64,000 nt of DNA from Flaccisagitta enflata (GCA_965153355.1 OZ231127.1:19468001-19532000), one strand, 5' to 3'; shown: positions 15,244 to 60,949, counted from the stretch's first letter. Made by a program: numbers and translations. Notes: generated by a model not told the origin, from the letters alone.

Positions 15244-15632
15244 GTCGCAAAAGCGTTAGATGGTCAGCGGTACCCGTGCCCTGCCGGAGTAGGTTGTGCT
15301 TGAAGTTGAAGGGGCCCAAATCCTAGCCTCAAGGCTCAAATCCTAGCCTGGAGGCCCAAATTTTAGCCTGGAGGCTGGGATCTGGGTCTGTTGGCTGGGA
15401 TTTGGGCCTCCAGGCTAAAATTTAGGCCTCCAGGCTAGGATTTGAGCCTTGAGGCTAGGATTTGGGCCATGAGGCTGGAATTTGGGTCTCAGGACTGGGT
15501 TTCGAGCCTCGAGCCTGGGGGGGGGGGGGGGGGACGGACGGAGAAGAAGGAGAAGGAGAAGGAGAAGGAGAAAATCCCCCTTATGTGTGAAAGCATAGGT
15601 CATCGACCCCTTCGGGGCCGCTGCCCAAAAAG
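15244..15632. mobile_element. GGGCAGCGG-family element, subfamily C
   Basis: The left end is gcaaaagcgttagatggtc then agcggtacccgtgccctg. The interior is about ten copies of caaatcctagcctggaggc in both orientations. The right end is cataggtcatcgacccc, the hairpin CCCCTTCGGGG and CCGCTGCCCAAAAAGC. Subfamily sisters are at 47341-47901 and 60205-60880. Confidence 0.75.
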
Positions 15633-15709
15633 CAATTATCGCCCAGGCAAGGTTATCGGTTTTCTGCTACATAATCTTTCATCTCGATCTCGCTGTCTAT
15701 CTCTTTGTC

Positions 15710-24800
<9,091 letters not shown>

Positions 24801-24904
24801 ATTTTCGATGACAATTGGCTGGTCCAATTGAAAATTCTTTATATTTAGAAGGCATACATACACAATGTTGTTCCGTATCAGTCTGACAAACAATGAAGAA
24901 TCTC

Positions 24905-24941
<37 letters not shown>

Positions 24942-25063
24942 AGCTCTCTCACGGACTTGCTGTCCTTTTTGTCTGTCACTTCTTACCACCACCTCCTTTA
25001 ATTAACCAATTATTTCACTGACTAACTTGAATTTGTCAGACGTGTTTTACTGCAAAGTTTGCT

Positions 25064-25137
25064 TTTATTTTGAATAAGAATTTGCACTTTGGTTTCAGTA
25101 ATTTTTGGAATCCATGTTTGTACAAGCAATTAATAAA
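25064..25137. terminator. Overlapping poly(A) signals of two convergent genes
   Basis: AATAAA on the plus strand at 25132-25137 suits the EF-hand gene (stop at 24800). AATAAA on the minus strand at 25069-25064 suits GDAP2 (stop at 25183). Used as read, the two 3' UTRs would overlap by about 100 bp. This is positional inference only. Confidence 0.4.
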
Positions 25138-25182
25138 TAGTTTAGGTTAAAGCAAATGACCACAGCATATGTACAGTTTAAG

Positions 25183-36548
<11,366 letters not shown>

Positions 36549-37064
36549 GGCTATTGTCAAACATCTGTGAGGGTCGGGACTTCACCTCAAGTAATTGTTT
36601 TTTGTTTTGCTAATGTTGTTTTTTTTTTCTGACCGATTTAAAGCCTTAGTTGAGATATTGTTTTTAGCAGTATATGATGTCATTGGCAAATTGCCCGGGA
36701 TGATTCCTTCTTTAACACCAGTTTCCTCTCTGGCCATGGATGAGACAGGTGGATGGTTCCGTTTTTGTTGTTGTGTTGGGGGTGAAATTCTGCCACTGAT
36801 GGTCTGTGATCTTTAGAATGTTTGTTAATAGATTCAGGCCAAACCGGAAACCCGGCGCTTCTAAGAATCTACAGAGAGATAGAAGGAAGGGGTGAAACTA
36901 AATATATCATGCAGCGTGAGACAAGCAATAAATGATTGTGAAGCTAGTAAGCATTGAATATGATATGCACAAATGCCAAAGACTAATCATGAATCGGAAA
37001 GGTATAGACGTTGAGATTCAACATTATGCGCTTCTGTTACAGTCCACATTTCCAACCCTTACAG

Positions 37065-37260
<196 letters not shown>

Positions 37261-37309
37261 TTTTTTTTTTTTTCTCTTTTTTGCGTCATGATGTGTTTGG
37301 TAAAAACAG

Positions 37310-37470
37310 CGTTATATAATCGGGAGGAGGATCGATCATTTACTTGTAAGGAAAATGATCTCCTTTTCGTTTCGAATGAGCCAGGGTCTGAAGAAGGAAG
37401 ACACCGACCTTTACCCCCAAAAGAAGCTAGAAGATCACTCGTCGGAGCTTTCTCTAAAATGAAAATCTGA
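37310..37470 (+). CDS. Terminal exon candidate, unrecognised
   Basis: After a T-rich run and aaaaacag the frame encodes LYNREEDRSFTCKEND, then FVSNEPGSEEGRHRPLPPK, EARRSLVGAFSKMKI and a stop. The composition is protein-like. No partner exon was identified between the GDAP2 and PPP5C starts and the acceptor is weak. Confidence 0.25.
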
Positions 37471-37649
37471 GACAGAAATCAGAAGTCGAACAAAATTAAC
37501 AATGAGAAAAACTAGTCAATTACGGAAATATTGTTGTATCCATTCACCACTGACTGAACTTCATTTTTACACACACACACGCACATATTACGGCAGTCAT
37601 GATCATGTCCGTCCGTCTGTCCGTCAATTTTTTATGAAAATTAACGGAA

Positions 37650-37852
37650 AACTGTCAACACATGGCTACCCTAGTCGCGTGCGGATGTGCAGGGGCTATG
37701 TTTGAGGTCTCTAGACCATTTTGGCAAGACAGTGAGGTCAGAAAAAAATCATAAATAAAAAATAAAATCTGACCAATTACCAACTAACAGACGGACGGAC
37801 AGACGGACGGACAAAGCAGGATGTAGAGTCGTGTAGCACGCGACTAAAAGTC
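37650..37852 (+). mobile_element. HINE-like element, GTCGCG stem type
   Basis: acatggctaccctagtcgcg, TGCGGATGTGCAGGGGC, then GACGGACGGACAAAGC, gatgtagagtcgtgtagcac and GCGACTAAAAG. It lies in the shared upstream region of GDAP2 and PPP5C. Confidence 0.55.
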
Positions 37853-38414
37853 GTTCCTCCTCATATCATTTCTATGCCGCTTATAAAAGTAATATCATCA
37901 AAGACAACATTTACTGATAAGTAATAATATTCAAAAAGATAAAGTAAAAACAAACCATCTGCTAGCTTGGCTGCTTCACTATTGATTGATTGATTGATTA
38001 ACTGATTCATTCCTTCACAATTGAAACTTAATACACGAGGCACGCATATGGTCAACACTCAAACACACTGACGGATAAGCCCTCAATTAAAAAGTTAATA
38101 ACATTTTTTAACATTTTTGAAAAACAAATCTAAAGAGAAGAAAACAAATGGCCCTCTCCGTCGGCAGATATCATACTGTGTCGGGAAGAATTAACAAAGG
38201 AACATTTCTCGACGAAACAGTCAGGCAATCGTTGACAACGCCGGTCACTGAATTTTTCTATGAATATCCCGCCCATGACTCAATCTGGGACACCCATACA
38301 AATTTGTAATGAAATAACGCCTTAGGATGAGATGAAACCTGCGCACAAGTAATAGTCCTACGTGACGCACAGGCTGATAAATTCGTGTGCCTCCACGTGT
38401 TTCTTCGCGCAAGT
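37853..38414. promoter_or_regulatory. Upstream region of PPP5C
   Basis: About 560 bp before the PPP5C start without exon or repeat signals. A promoter is expected here by position. I see no clear TATA box or named motif. Confidence 0.3.
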
Positions 38415-41400
38415 ATGGCCGAAAATGGCTACGCCGGCGTCAATGAAGCTTCTGAAAATTTAAAGAATGCCACCATTGCAAACAATAGCGTCGAAGAGGC
38501 TGAAGAACTGAAAAAGAAAGCGAATGATTTCTTTCAGGCTCAAGACTATGAAAAGGCCATAGAGTTTTACACAGCCGCGATCGAAAAGAATGATTCCGTT
38601 GCCGCGTACTACGGAAATCGAAGCATTTCCTACTTACGCACGGAATGCTTCGGTTACGCCCTCAATGATGCCAACAAAGCCTTGGAACTCGACAAAACTT
38701 ACCTCAAAGGTGAATCTGTGACACTATTTAACGGCTAACCAAAAAGATTTCCGGAAAGGGGCTTCTCAAGTTATTGATGCTGCATGCTGTTCATGTATAT
38801 TTTGATCAGCGTGTTGATCGCTTAACTGACATACAGTATGACGCGAGTAAGACTATCGATCAATTACGCCATATATATCACTTAACACAGTATCCCACAA
38901 TTCGAATCACGTAATTGCCAAATCTGCATTACAGGTTATTATCGACGAGCAGCAGCAAATATGGCTTTGGGGAAGTTCAAAAACGCGCTTCGCGATTTTG
39001 AAATCGTCGCGAAGGCGAAGCCACGAGACAAGGACGCCAAACAGAAATATGAGGAATGCTCAAAGGTAAGATCTGTCAAGTAAGTTGGGTCATTTCAGCA
39101 CAAATCACACAAACTATAAAACCCAAAAAAATAGATTTGGCTCATTTTTGGTGTACAGATAGCCCAAGTGGAGATATGCATAAATCCCGAATTTTTTTGC
39201 TCTACGACGCATATTTTGGATTTTACGGGGGTTTGAAATTTGGCCCCCCCAGGGTACCCCCAAATCTTTTAAGGGCCATAACTTGGCCTGTAGTTGAGCT
39301 AGAAAGATAATCTTGGTGTCAATCATCTAGTTTTGGACCAAAGAATCTGATACAACAATAAAAATGGTCAAAAAATTTTTCTGGGGGCGTGATTACCCCT
39401 AGGGGTGGTTATTTGGGGTACCCCGGGGTACCTAGTACGTGAAAAAAGAAACTTCATGGTTTTTTGTATCATATTCAAAAATAAAAAACATGTGTATAGA
39501 CCTCCTTAATACTGAAAAAAAAATAATAAAATGGCTTGTCGGGCTATTTGTTACATTTTTACCCTTCTTGGGCCATTTTTGGGTGAAAATGAGAAAAATG
39601 GTCCAACAAGCCATTTTATTATTTTTTTTTCAGCGTCTAGGAGGTCTATACACATGTTTTTTATTTTTGAATATGATACAAAAAACCATGAAGTTTCTTT
39701 TTCAATTTGAATTTTTCCAAATTTCACCGTACTAGGTACCCCGGGGTACCCCAAATAACCACCCCTAGGGGTAATCACCCCCCAAAAAAATTTTTTTGAC
39801 CAATTTTTTTGTTGTATCAGATTCTTTGGTCCAAAACTAGATGATTGACACCAAGATTGTCTTTCTAGCTCAACTACAGGCCAAGTTATGGCCCTTTAAA
39901 TATTTGGGGGTACCCCGGGGGGGCCAAATTTCAAACCCCCGTAAAATCCAAAATATGCGTCGTAGAGCAAAAAAATTCGGGATTTATGCATATCTCCACA
40001 TGGGCTATCTGTACACCAAAAATGAGCCAAATCTATTTTTTTGGGTTTTATAGTTTGTGTGATTTGTGCTGAAATGACCCAGTTCTCTTTGATGCATATC
40101 GGGGAGGATACAGTAGATGTCGTCTAGACTTGGAAATACGGGGGAGCTCATAACCTAAGCATCAGTATAGTGAGGGAACTGATATTTTACTGATATAATA
40201 TATAGATCCTAAGGGGTTGATGATGGGGTATGGCATCCCCCAACGGCTTACCCCAGGAAAAAAACTTTAAGTATAAAATTTTAGGAGCAATCACTTCTTC
40301 TGCAGAATTTCAGCTTCCTCTATTTGCTTTAAGTGCATAACCAGTCTGTGATTCGAACCTGGAACCTTTGACTAAATAAACTAAACCAGATAAAGCTGAA
40401 GTCAAGTGAGTTAACCACTAGACCATCTCCAGAACCTGATTTGACCAAGCGAATTTGATTTAGTAAATTCAAAAGAATTTTCCTAAAACAGAGCTGCCAT
40501 ACCCCATCGTCAACCCTATAGGACATAAGCATTATACACACATTTCATTTACACAAATGGTAATTAAGATATGAGGGCCCCCGTATTTCCAAGTATAGAC
40601 GACATCTACTGTGCTTTTTATAATCCGACGTTGTTGTATACAGTAGATGTTGTCTAGATTTGGAAATACAGGAAGACAAATTAAGTTAAGAGAGTGATAT
40701 TTGGAATATAAACTATTAAAAGGATGCTTTATTGCACATGGGTGTTGGTTGCCATGGAAACACATTTCCATGTATTTACGCTAAAGTATCAATTTTTTGA
40801 GAATTTTTTTGAGGGAACATTGTTTGAAATAAAATTTGCTACAACTTTCCCACAGTATGTTCTGTAAGAATATCGCTGGTTTGGCGGTTGCTAGGGAGCA
40901 TCACAGTGCTGTCACACATAGTTACACTCCCTAGCAACGGCTATACGAGCAATATTCTTACAGAACATACTGTGGGAAAGTTGTGGCAAATTTTATTTTA
41001 AACAATATTCCCTAAAAAAATTTCTCAAAATATTGATACTCTGGCGTGAATACATGAAAATGTGTTTCCATAGCAACCAACACCCATGGGCAACAAAGCA
41101 TCGTTTTATTAGTCTATACTCCAAGTATCAGTCTCTTAAGTATATTTGTCTTCCTGTAATGAATTCCCCCGTATTTCCAAGTCTAGACGACATCTACTGT
41201 AGACATTATCCTAATTGATGTTATAATCACTAACTCTTCAACTAAATCGTTCTCCTTCCCCTGAATTTCTCACACAGATTACCCGACGAATCGCCTTCGA
41301 GAAAGCCATCGCCGTCGACGACAACGGCAAAAAGACTTTGTTGGAGTCGGACGTGGATGAGATCGCCGTCGACGCTTCTTACACGGGACCTCACCTTCAG

Positions 41401-44400
41401 GACAAGACCGTCGACGAGAAATTCGCGTTGGCCCTCCTCGAGCACTTCAAGGAACAAAAAGTGTTGCACCGAAAGTACGCCTACCAGATTTTACTGCAGA
41501 TCAAAGAGTATTTCTCGCAACAACCGACGATGGTGGACGTGACAATCGACGCCCAAAGCAAGTTTACCGTCTGCGGCGACATCCACGGCCAATTCTTCGA
41601 TTTGGTCAACGTCTTCAAGCTCAACGGATTGCCGACGGAGGACAACCCTTACCTCTTCAACGGGGATTTCGTCGATCGTGGCTCTTTCTCCGTCGAAGTC
41701 ATTCTCACGCTGTTTACCTTCAAACTCCTCTACCCTAACAAGTTTTTCATGTCGAGAGGTAAACTTGGTCGGAACTAGGTCAACTACAGGCCTTGGCTAC
41801 AGTGCGCCGATCAGGGCAACGAAGGGATGAAAATGTGATGATGAGAACGTAGTCATGGCTTTCAGAACAGATATTCTTCATCTGGGCCGGTGGTTGATAG
41901 CTTTACATTGATGTTTAATTTAATTTAATTCCGTTGTGGTGATGGAAGGATGTCAATGAAGACGTGATTTTCAATAATGCATAATGATAGTGTCATGTCA
42001 TCAATGGCGGTGATAGCATAGATCATTGCATTGAGGGTCAGGATGATTCATTTGTAATAACGATTACTAGGCTAAACAAAATGATGATTTGTTATCTTCA
42101 GGGAATCACGAGAGTTCAACGATGAACCAAATGTACGGATTCGAAGGTGAAGTCAAGTCCAAGTACAACAACGAGATGATTGATTTATTCACGGAAGTCT
42201 ACAATTGCCTCCCGCTTTGTCATTGTCTCAATCGAAAAGTCCTTGTGATGCACGGCGGCCTCTTTGGCAAAGACAACATCACGCTCGATGACATCGTCAA
42301 AACGGAAAGATTCCGACAGCCGCCTGAAGAAGGTCAGTTCTGCGGAGGTCTAAATCAAGAGGCATTGTTCTTCTATTTGAGAGGCTTTGTCCGTGAAAAC
42401 GCGTGCCCTGTGTGCGTTTGGGTGTGTGTGTGGGGGGGGCCCCCCCCGGGGAGTGGTGTCTTCCTGTGTCTGTAAGTATTTGTGTGTACTTCACTTAACC
42501 TCCCCGAAGTCTGTTGTTGGATTTAACTTGCCTTTTTTGATAACGAGATTGGAGAACACTAGCTGTCCCAATCGGGTGTGTCAATATGCAAAAGGTTTTT
42601 TGATCAGATCATCATCATCAGGGAGTGTTGGGACATTAATTCTAAGACACTTACCATTTTCCTTTTTTCAAATTTCATCCATCTTCCGTTTTTTTCTAAA
42701 TCCCTATTTAGCCCCTAATTTGTATATTGTAGTGTAGCTGGTTTTGCACCTGGATTATTGATGATAAGAAAAAACATCAAAACCCATTGGTTTTCTTATT
42801 CTTTATACTGTAAAAAATTAGTGAAAATCTTCTGCTTTTACACAAAAAGATTTAGTAATAGAAAAAATATAATATTCTAAATGATATATCAGTCTCATTT
42901 TCACCAAAACTGGGTACAGTCGCTAAAAGTACATATATTTTTTACAATCTTTACATGCGCTAAAAAAACGGAAGATGACTGAAATTTAAAAAAATAAAAA
43001 TGGTAAGTGTTTTGTAATTAATGACTTCACATTCCCTGATGATGATAAGCCTATCAGAAGACCTTTTGCATATTGACACACCCGACTGTCCCAATCTTAC
43101 CACACGTTCTCAATGTATTTCCTGTTTTAGGAATCATGTGCGATTTACTGTGGTCAGATCCTCAGCCACAGAGGGGGCGTTCTCCTTCCAAACGAGGCGT
43201 GGGCATACAATTTGGTCCAGACATTACGGAAGCATTCCTCAAGCTTAATAACCTCGATTATGTGATTCGATCCCACGAGGTGAGATGTCAAAAGATCTTG
43301 GCATTAGGTATTTCTGTCCTGATTGAATCAATTCAGCGCATCAGTGATCTGCGTATCCTCCCAATTTTTTTCAGCTGGGATGCTTTTGTCATTGGTTTAA
43401 TGCCTTGTAACCTCCTCTTTTTGGGCAGCGGCCCCAAAGAGTTGATGTCCCGTAGGACACGGGGGTGAATTTCCATATATTCATCCGTCATACATCCGTC
43501 TGTCCATCTGTCCACATCCCCCCTCCCCCCCCCCTCCAAAGCTTCTCAAGTCTAAAATTCCCATTGGATAAAATATTGTTAAATTGCAAACTTCCATTAA
43601 ATATCATGGAAAATTCACAAAAAAGTAGAAAAATGCATATTTCCCATTGAATACTATGGAAAATTGATGAAAATGAAAAAAAAATGTGATATTCCCTTAA
43701 GATAATATGGCAAAATGACGAGGAATTTTAAAAAATGCTTAAATCCCATCGAATATCATGGAAAATTTCTCCCTAGGCCTCAAATATGCCCTCTCAGGAT
43801 GTATGGAAATTCACCCCTGTGTGCTACAGGACATCGGCCGTTTAGGTCTGCTGCCCTGCTCTTACTCCACTTCTTTAGCTAATCACTTCAAGCAGGGCAT
43901 CGGGTACCGCTCACCATGTGCGATCCTTCCAAGGATGACTTGTTGTTATTGCATTTATCTCCATTTCCTCCTCACATATGCACTTACGCCTTGTCTTGTC
44001 AGGTTAAGCCCGATGGCTATGAAGTGGCGCATGGTGGCAAGTGCATAACGGTTTTCTCCGCTCCAAATTACTGCGATACGATGGTTAGTTGAAAAAAAAG
44101 TCTTGTCCCGTGTTTAAAATGATTCTGAAAAATAAGTTCTTGTTAAAAAGAATTAGATATTGTATTTTGTTTAACCATTTTTCAAGTAGTATAAATTTTT
44201 GTTATCATAACTTTTTAGTTGCGGACACGCAACTTTATAAGAAGCTTTGTCCGTCCGTCGGTCTGTCAGTCCATTGATCCGTCCGCTACGCTCGTGTCGA
44301 AAATGCGAAAATTGCTTTTATAATGCTGCAGTTGTCATTGGATGTGTGTATGTGTGTGTTAGTCTGTTGGAAGGGGGTTGGGGTGAGGGGGTGAGGCTGA

Positions 44401-44736
44401 GGGTTGGCTGCCCCTGCCCACCCGTCCGCAACGATTTTGTGTCCCCGCGTCTCGTGTTGGTATACATTCGTTAACGGCTGATCCGCTTTTGTCGGGATTG
44501 TCCATAGGATGTTTATATGAAGCACGAGCTTCTTTAAATTCTCAATGATGCATAAATAAAATCTTTGAACTGCTACTCAGGGTAACAAGGGCGCCTTCAT
44601 CACGTTCAAACCTGACACGGCTCAAGAAGGTCTCAATAGATTGACTCCTTGCTACACTACCTATGACGCTGTTCCTCATCCGAACGTCAAACCGATGGCC
44701 TATGCCAATTCCCTCCTATCTCAATTCATGCTCTAG
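38415..44736 (+). CDS. PPP5C: Serine/threonine protein phosphatase 5, complete
   Basis: Seven exons in phase, 507 residues: 38415-38709, 38935-39065, 41278-41758, 42102-42332, 43131-43279, 44003-44083 and 44581-44736. The start [12 protein letters not shown] is the first ATG of the open exon. Three TPR units (about residues 30-140, for example [20 protein letters not shown] and [20 protein letters not shown]) precede a PPP-type phosphatase domain. Metal and catalytic motifs are intact: GDIHG (242-246), GDFVDRG (271-277), GNHE (303-306, split by intron 3), HGGLF (353-357), RSHE (426-429) and SAPNYCD (448-454). The C terminus [16 protein letters not shown] is PP5-specific. In the family, the TPRs bind Hsp90 and hold the phosphatase inactive until released. 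The length is close to the 499 residues of the human protein. Intron 2 carries a 1-kb hairpin and two foldback MITEs. Confidence 0.97.
39087..40080. mobile_element. ~1-kb near-perfect inverted repeat in PPP5C intron 2
   Basis: The left arm starts GGGTCATTTCAGCACAAATC and the right arm ends with the inverse, GTGCTGAAATGACCC. The arms of nearly 490 bp match almost throughout and meet near 39585 around a short loop. The 4-bp AGTT flanks both ends (39083-39086 and 40081-40084). No coding frame is present. It is a foldback element of unknown class. Confidence 0.8.
40111..40611. mobile_element. Tc1/mariner-type MITE, copy 2, with SINE-like insert
   Basis: It starts CAGTAGATGTCGTCTAGACT and ends AGTATAGACGACATCTACTG. 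TA flanks the left end; the right flank is TG. The interior differs from copies 1 and 3 and contains the tRNA-like sequence at 40335-40437. Confidence 0.65.
40335..40437 (-). repeat. tRNA-like sequence, probably a SINE head
   Basis: The minus strand reads GGTTCTGGAGATGGTCTAGT then GGTTAACTC, and later CCAGGTTCGAATCACAG. TGGTCTAGTGG fits an A box and GGTTCGAATC a B box. The gap between them is about 20 nt longer than in a normal tRNA, so this is more likely a tRNA-derived SINE or decayed tRNA than a working gene. Confidence 0.55.
40641..41199. mobile_element. Tc1/mariner-type foldback MITE, copy 3
   Basis: Ends CAGTAGATGTTGTCTAGATT and AAGTCTAGACGACATCTACTG with TA on both sides. The interior is the same foldback as copy 1 (ccatggaaacacatttccat, actttcccacagtatgttct). 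It ends about 80 bp before PPP5C exon 3. Confidence 0.8.
42572..43085. mobile_element. Mutator-like MITE, TCGGGTGTGTC family, copy 1
   Basis: Ends TCGGGTGTGTCAATATGCAA and TTGCATATTGACACACCCGA with an exact 9-bp duplication CTGTCCCAA (42563-42571 and 43086-43094). It ends 36 bp before the acceptor of PPP5C exon 5. Confidence 0.82.
43418..43941. mobile_element. GGGCAGCGG-family element, subfamily B
   Basis: CTTTTTGGGCAGCGGCCCC at the left, interior cattgaatactatggaaa-type units, right end ctgtgtgctacaggacatcg, gcagggcatcgggtaccgct and caccatgtgcgatcc. It is the sister of 13923-14430, in PPP5C intron 5. Confidence 0.72.
44213..44465 (-). mobile_element. HINE-like element, GTTGCG stem type
   Basis: ctttttagttgcggacacgc, AACTTTATAAGAAGCTTTG, a short TCCG array, then ctgcccctgcccacccgtcc and GCAACG. 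The 5' terminus is degraded. It lies in PPP5C intron 6. Confidence 0.6.
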
Positions 44737-45265
44737 CGATAGTGCATAACTAAACGATATTCCTACCGGCGAATAGTAATGGAACATGGATATTCTTCAC
44801 CCCCCTCCTTTGATCTATCTGCAATTCTGCCGCTCTTTCCCTCTCAATGGTAAAAAGGGTTGTATTTTAAGTCCCCTTTAGGCTCTAAATGCATGCTCAA
44901 GTCGGCCAAAACTGCGTTTGTATCGGCAAATTTCTTTATTGGTCACAAGTTATACCGCGCGTTTCTTTGACGTCGCATTTGACCTTTGATGAAGGTGATA
45001 GTTCCACCAAAATTACCGCAGGTTATTCCTACGTCTTTAAATGATATTTCCAACGCACTTCCCATTTTTGTTCTGATTTTAAAGTTATAAACAAACTTGA
45101 AATAAAAAAAAATTCACCAGTCTGATGAGGTTCGCAATGAATTCATAATGAATAATCATATGAGTAGCGCTGGTTCGTTTGGGACAATTTCAATTATGTA
45201 GGATGGTCACGTCGCGTCTCTCAATCAGATAAGAAATCCTTCCTGTCGTTACCAAACTAGCTCAA
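44737..45265. other. Convergent intergenic region
   Basis: It holds the 3' ends of PPP5C (+) and the SLC22-like gene (-). AATAAA occurs near 45100 (gaaataaaaaaaa) on the plus strand. No exon was seen. Confidence 0.4.
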
Positions 45266-58369
<13,104 letters not shown>

Positions 58370-59053
58370 CCTGAACAATAGGGGAGCGAAGTTGCAGTCT
58401 TTGAATGGCGCTTATGAATGTTTCCATTTAAACTAAATACACACTTCACTTCGCTCATTTGTATAAGCAAGTGTGCTTGTCCGTCCGTCAGTTCTTTTTT
58501 GGAAGGCAGAAAAAAGATATTGATAAAACAATTGGAGCCTGACGCTCTCGACGTTACTTCCTACTTACTTTAAAGAACAGTTATTTTTTTATATTTGGCG
58601 CTGTGTCTGTCTGTTGATAACTTGATAATCAGTTCACACACACCCTAATTTAGTGGCGATCTTTGGTCGTAAAACGTAAATATTCTTTAAATATCCACAG
58701 AAAATCTACTTTTTGTGTATCCATGAAAAGAGTGCACTAAAGCAACACATTTGGAAATGTTATGTCATAAAGCTTTCGTTTTCGGTGTATGAACTTGTGC
58801 ATTCTTGTCCCGACTCGGTAGGAATCAAGATCAAGAATAAGAGTGGTTTGACCGGTTCAGGTTTAGAAACTCCCATCAAAACCGAGCTGAGTTGTAATTC
58901 AATTAAAAGCCTGATAAAATTTCAAGGCCTTGGTTTAATTACCCATTACCCATTAATTACCCATTTTATAAAAAACTCAATCACGGTAAATAACTCACGA
59001 TTTTGATAGGGAAAAAAGTCGAAATCCGTCTTCGACTTTTTGACATATTCCAG

Positions 59054-59737
59054 AGAAACATGGAAGTTGAGGCTCTCGATCCAGGCAATGCTCTCTCTGA
59101 TATAATTAAAAGTGTAAGTAGATTTGATAATTTTCTTTCATTTGGCGCCAAGTAGAATGCTCTTTTTCAAATATCTTTCAAGTTATGATTTTTCAAAGAT
59201 GTTTATCCAAAAACTGAAATTGAATTTTTTTTTTTCTAAACACTCAAATTAGATTTTTTTTATATTTTGTGTAGGACAAATAAAGAAGTTTATTGATGTT
59301 AACAAAAAAAAACATGTTTATGAGCACAGCTACTCATCTGTGAGGGTGTTTTTGAGTATTCTAGCTTATTTAGCTCATTTTGCTCAGTTGGTTTTTATTT
59401 AAAATGGGATAAATAAAAAAATATTTTGACACATATCTGAGCATGCAAATGCAGGAAAATATGTTTATGAATATGAATGCAGCTGCTCAACTGTGAGAGT
59501 ATTTTTTAGTATTCAAGCTCATTCAGTTCATTTAGCTCATAAATCTAAATCTAGCTCAGCCTTGTTTTTCTCTGATTTTCAGTGCAATTAATGTATACAA
59601 TTGCTCTTGATTCAATATTAAAAGAAAAAAAAACACTGACTGAAAACATAAGTTTAGTAAAAACTGACCAATGCTTACAATTTTTTTCATCACGGCGAAA
59701 GCCGCCATTATGGTAAAATTTGTACTTATTGCTTTTC

Positions 59738-59783
<46 letters not shown>

Positions 59784-59880
59784 AAAAACCTCAAACTCTG
59801 GTGAGGACAATTAACTGACGCTGATTATTTCTTTCCTACAGACGGAAGGTCTAGGCTGTCGCACGAAGATGGTGGTGTAA
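59054..59880 (+). CDS. Two-exon candidate, unrecognised small gene or gene end
   Basis: Exon 59054-59113 follows acatattccag, encodes RNMEVEALDPGNALSDIIKS and ends at AGT|GTAAGT. Exon 59842-59880 follows ttctttcctacag, continues in phase with TEGLGCRTKMVV and stops. Splice sites are good and the phases agree, but the product is very short and the family unknown. The ATG in the first exon could be the start. Confidence 0.35.
59740..59780. repeat. (CT)n microsatellite
   Basis: About 40 bases of CT in the intron of the small candidate gene. Confidence 0.9.
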
Positions 59881-60060
59881 TACTTATATACATAATCATA
59901 TAAAAATGTCTTATTATGAGATTGAAACAAATGTAAGGATAACGTTGAATTATTGAAAAAATAGAATGTCTAGTAGACTGATAACAAGGTGGTTGTAGAT
60001 TAGGACAAGAAGCCAATGCAATGAGTTCACTAGAGCATCCAAGAAACTGTGGCAAAAGGT

Positions 60061-60949
60061 CTATGGGTTTACTAGAGTAGGATGAGGCCCTCGACCCGGA
60101 TTCGCGGATGCGAAGTCGAGCGCGCCTTCAGAGATCAATTTCGACGAGAGAGTCTGCAAACGAAGTGAGATAACGAGAGAAGCAAAGCTTTGAAGTTTGA
60201 ATACTTTTGGGCAGCGGCCCCGAAGGGGCCGATGACCTATGCTTTCACACATAGGGGAAATTTCTCCTCCTCCTCCTCCTCCTTCTTCTTCTCCGTCCCC
60301 CCCCCCTCGAGGCCCAAATCCTAGTCTAGAGGCCCAAATTCTAGTCTGGAAGCTCAAATCCCAGCCTGTAGGCTCAAATCCCAGCCTGTAGGCTCAAATC
60401 CCAGCCTGTAGGCTAAAATCCCAGCCTGGAGGCTAAAATCCCAGCCTGGAGGCTCAAATCCCAGCCTGGAGGCTAAAATCCCAGCCTGGAGGCTCAAATC
60501 TCAGCCTCAAGGCTCAAATCCTAGCCTCGAGACTCAAACCCCAGCCTAGCTCAAAGTCTCAATGCTCAAATCCCAGTCCCTCGAGGTTCAAATCCCTCAA
60601 GGCTCAAATCCCAGTCCCTCGAGGTTCAAATCCCAGCCTCGAGGCTCAAATCCCAGCCTCGAGGCCCAATTCCTGGTCTAGAGGCCCAAATCCCGGTCTC
60701 AAGGCCCAAATTCTGGTCTCAAGGCCCAAATCTTCAGGCTCTAATTCCAGCCTTGAAGCTCAAATAAAAACAGCATAGGTCATCGGCCCCTTCGGGGCCG
60801 CTGCCCCTCTTACCACCACACCCTCACATACACTCACATAGGGGCAACGGGTACCGCTGACCATCTGACGCTTTTGCGACTTTTTTTATTTCCTCCAACA
60901 CGCAGTTAAGCTCCGATCTTTTTGCTTTCGACTTGATCGTTGACTGATC
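60061..60949 (-). CDS. Minus-strand terminal exons, unrecognised
   Basis: Exon 60153-60061 follows CTTCGTTTGCAG on the minus strand and encodes LSSKLISEGALDFASANP, GRGPHPTLVNP and a stop. A possible preceding exon 60949-60902 encodes DQSTIKSKAKRSELNC before a GTGTTG donor, in phase, but with a weak acceptor. A subfamily C repeat (60205-60880) lies between them. The family is unknown. Confidence 0.28.
60205..60880. mobile_element. GGGCAGCGG-family element, subfamily C (longest array)
   Basis: Left TTTTGGGCAGCGGCCCCGAA then gatgacctatgctttcacac; interior about 25 units of caaatcccagcctggaggct; right end cataggtcatcggcccctt, CGGGGCCGCTGCCC, ggggcaacgggtaccgctga and gcttttgcgac. Confidence 0.8.

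Noticed and set aside
40335-40437. Functional tRNA gene
   Set aside because: A and B boxes are present, but the spacing is too long and a full cloverleaf with paired acceptor ends could not be drawn. Its position inside a MITE favours a SINE-type relic.
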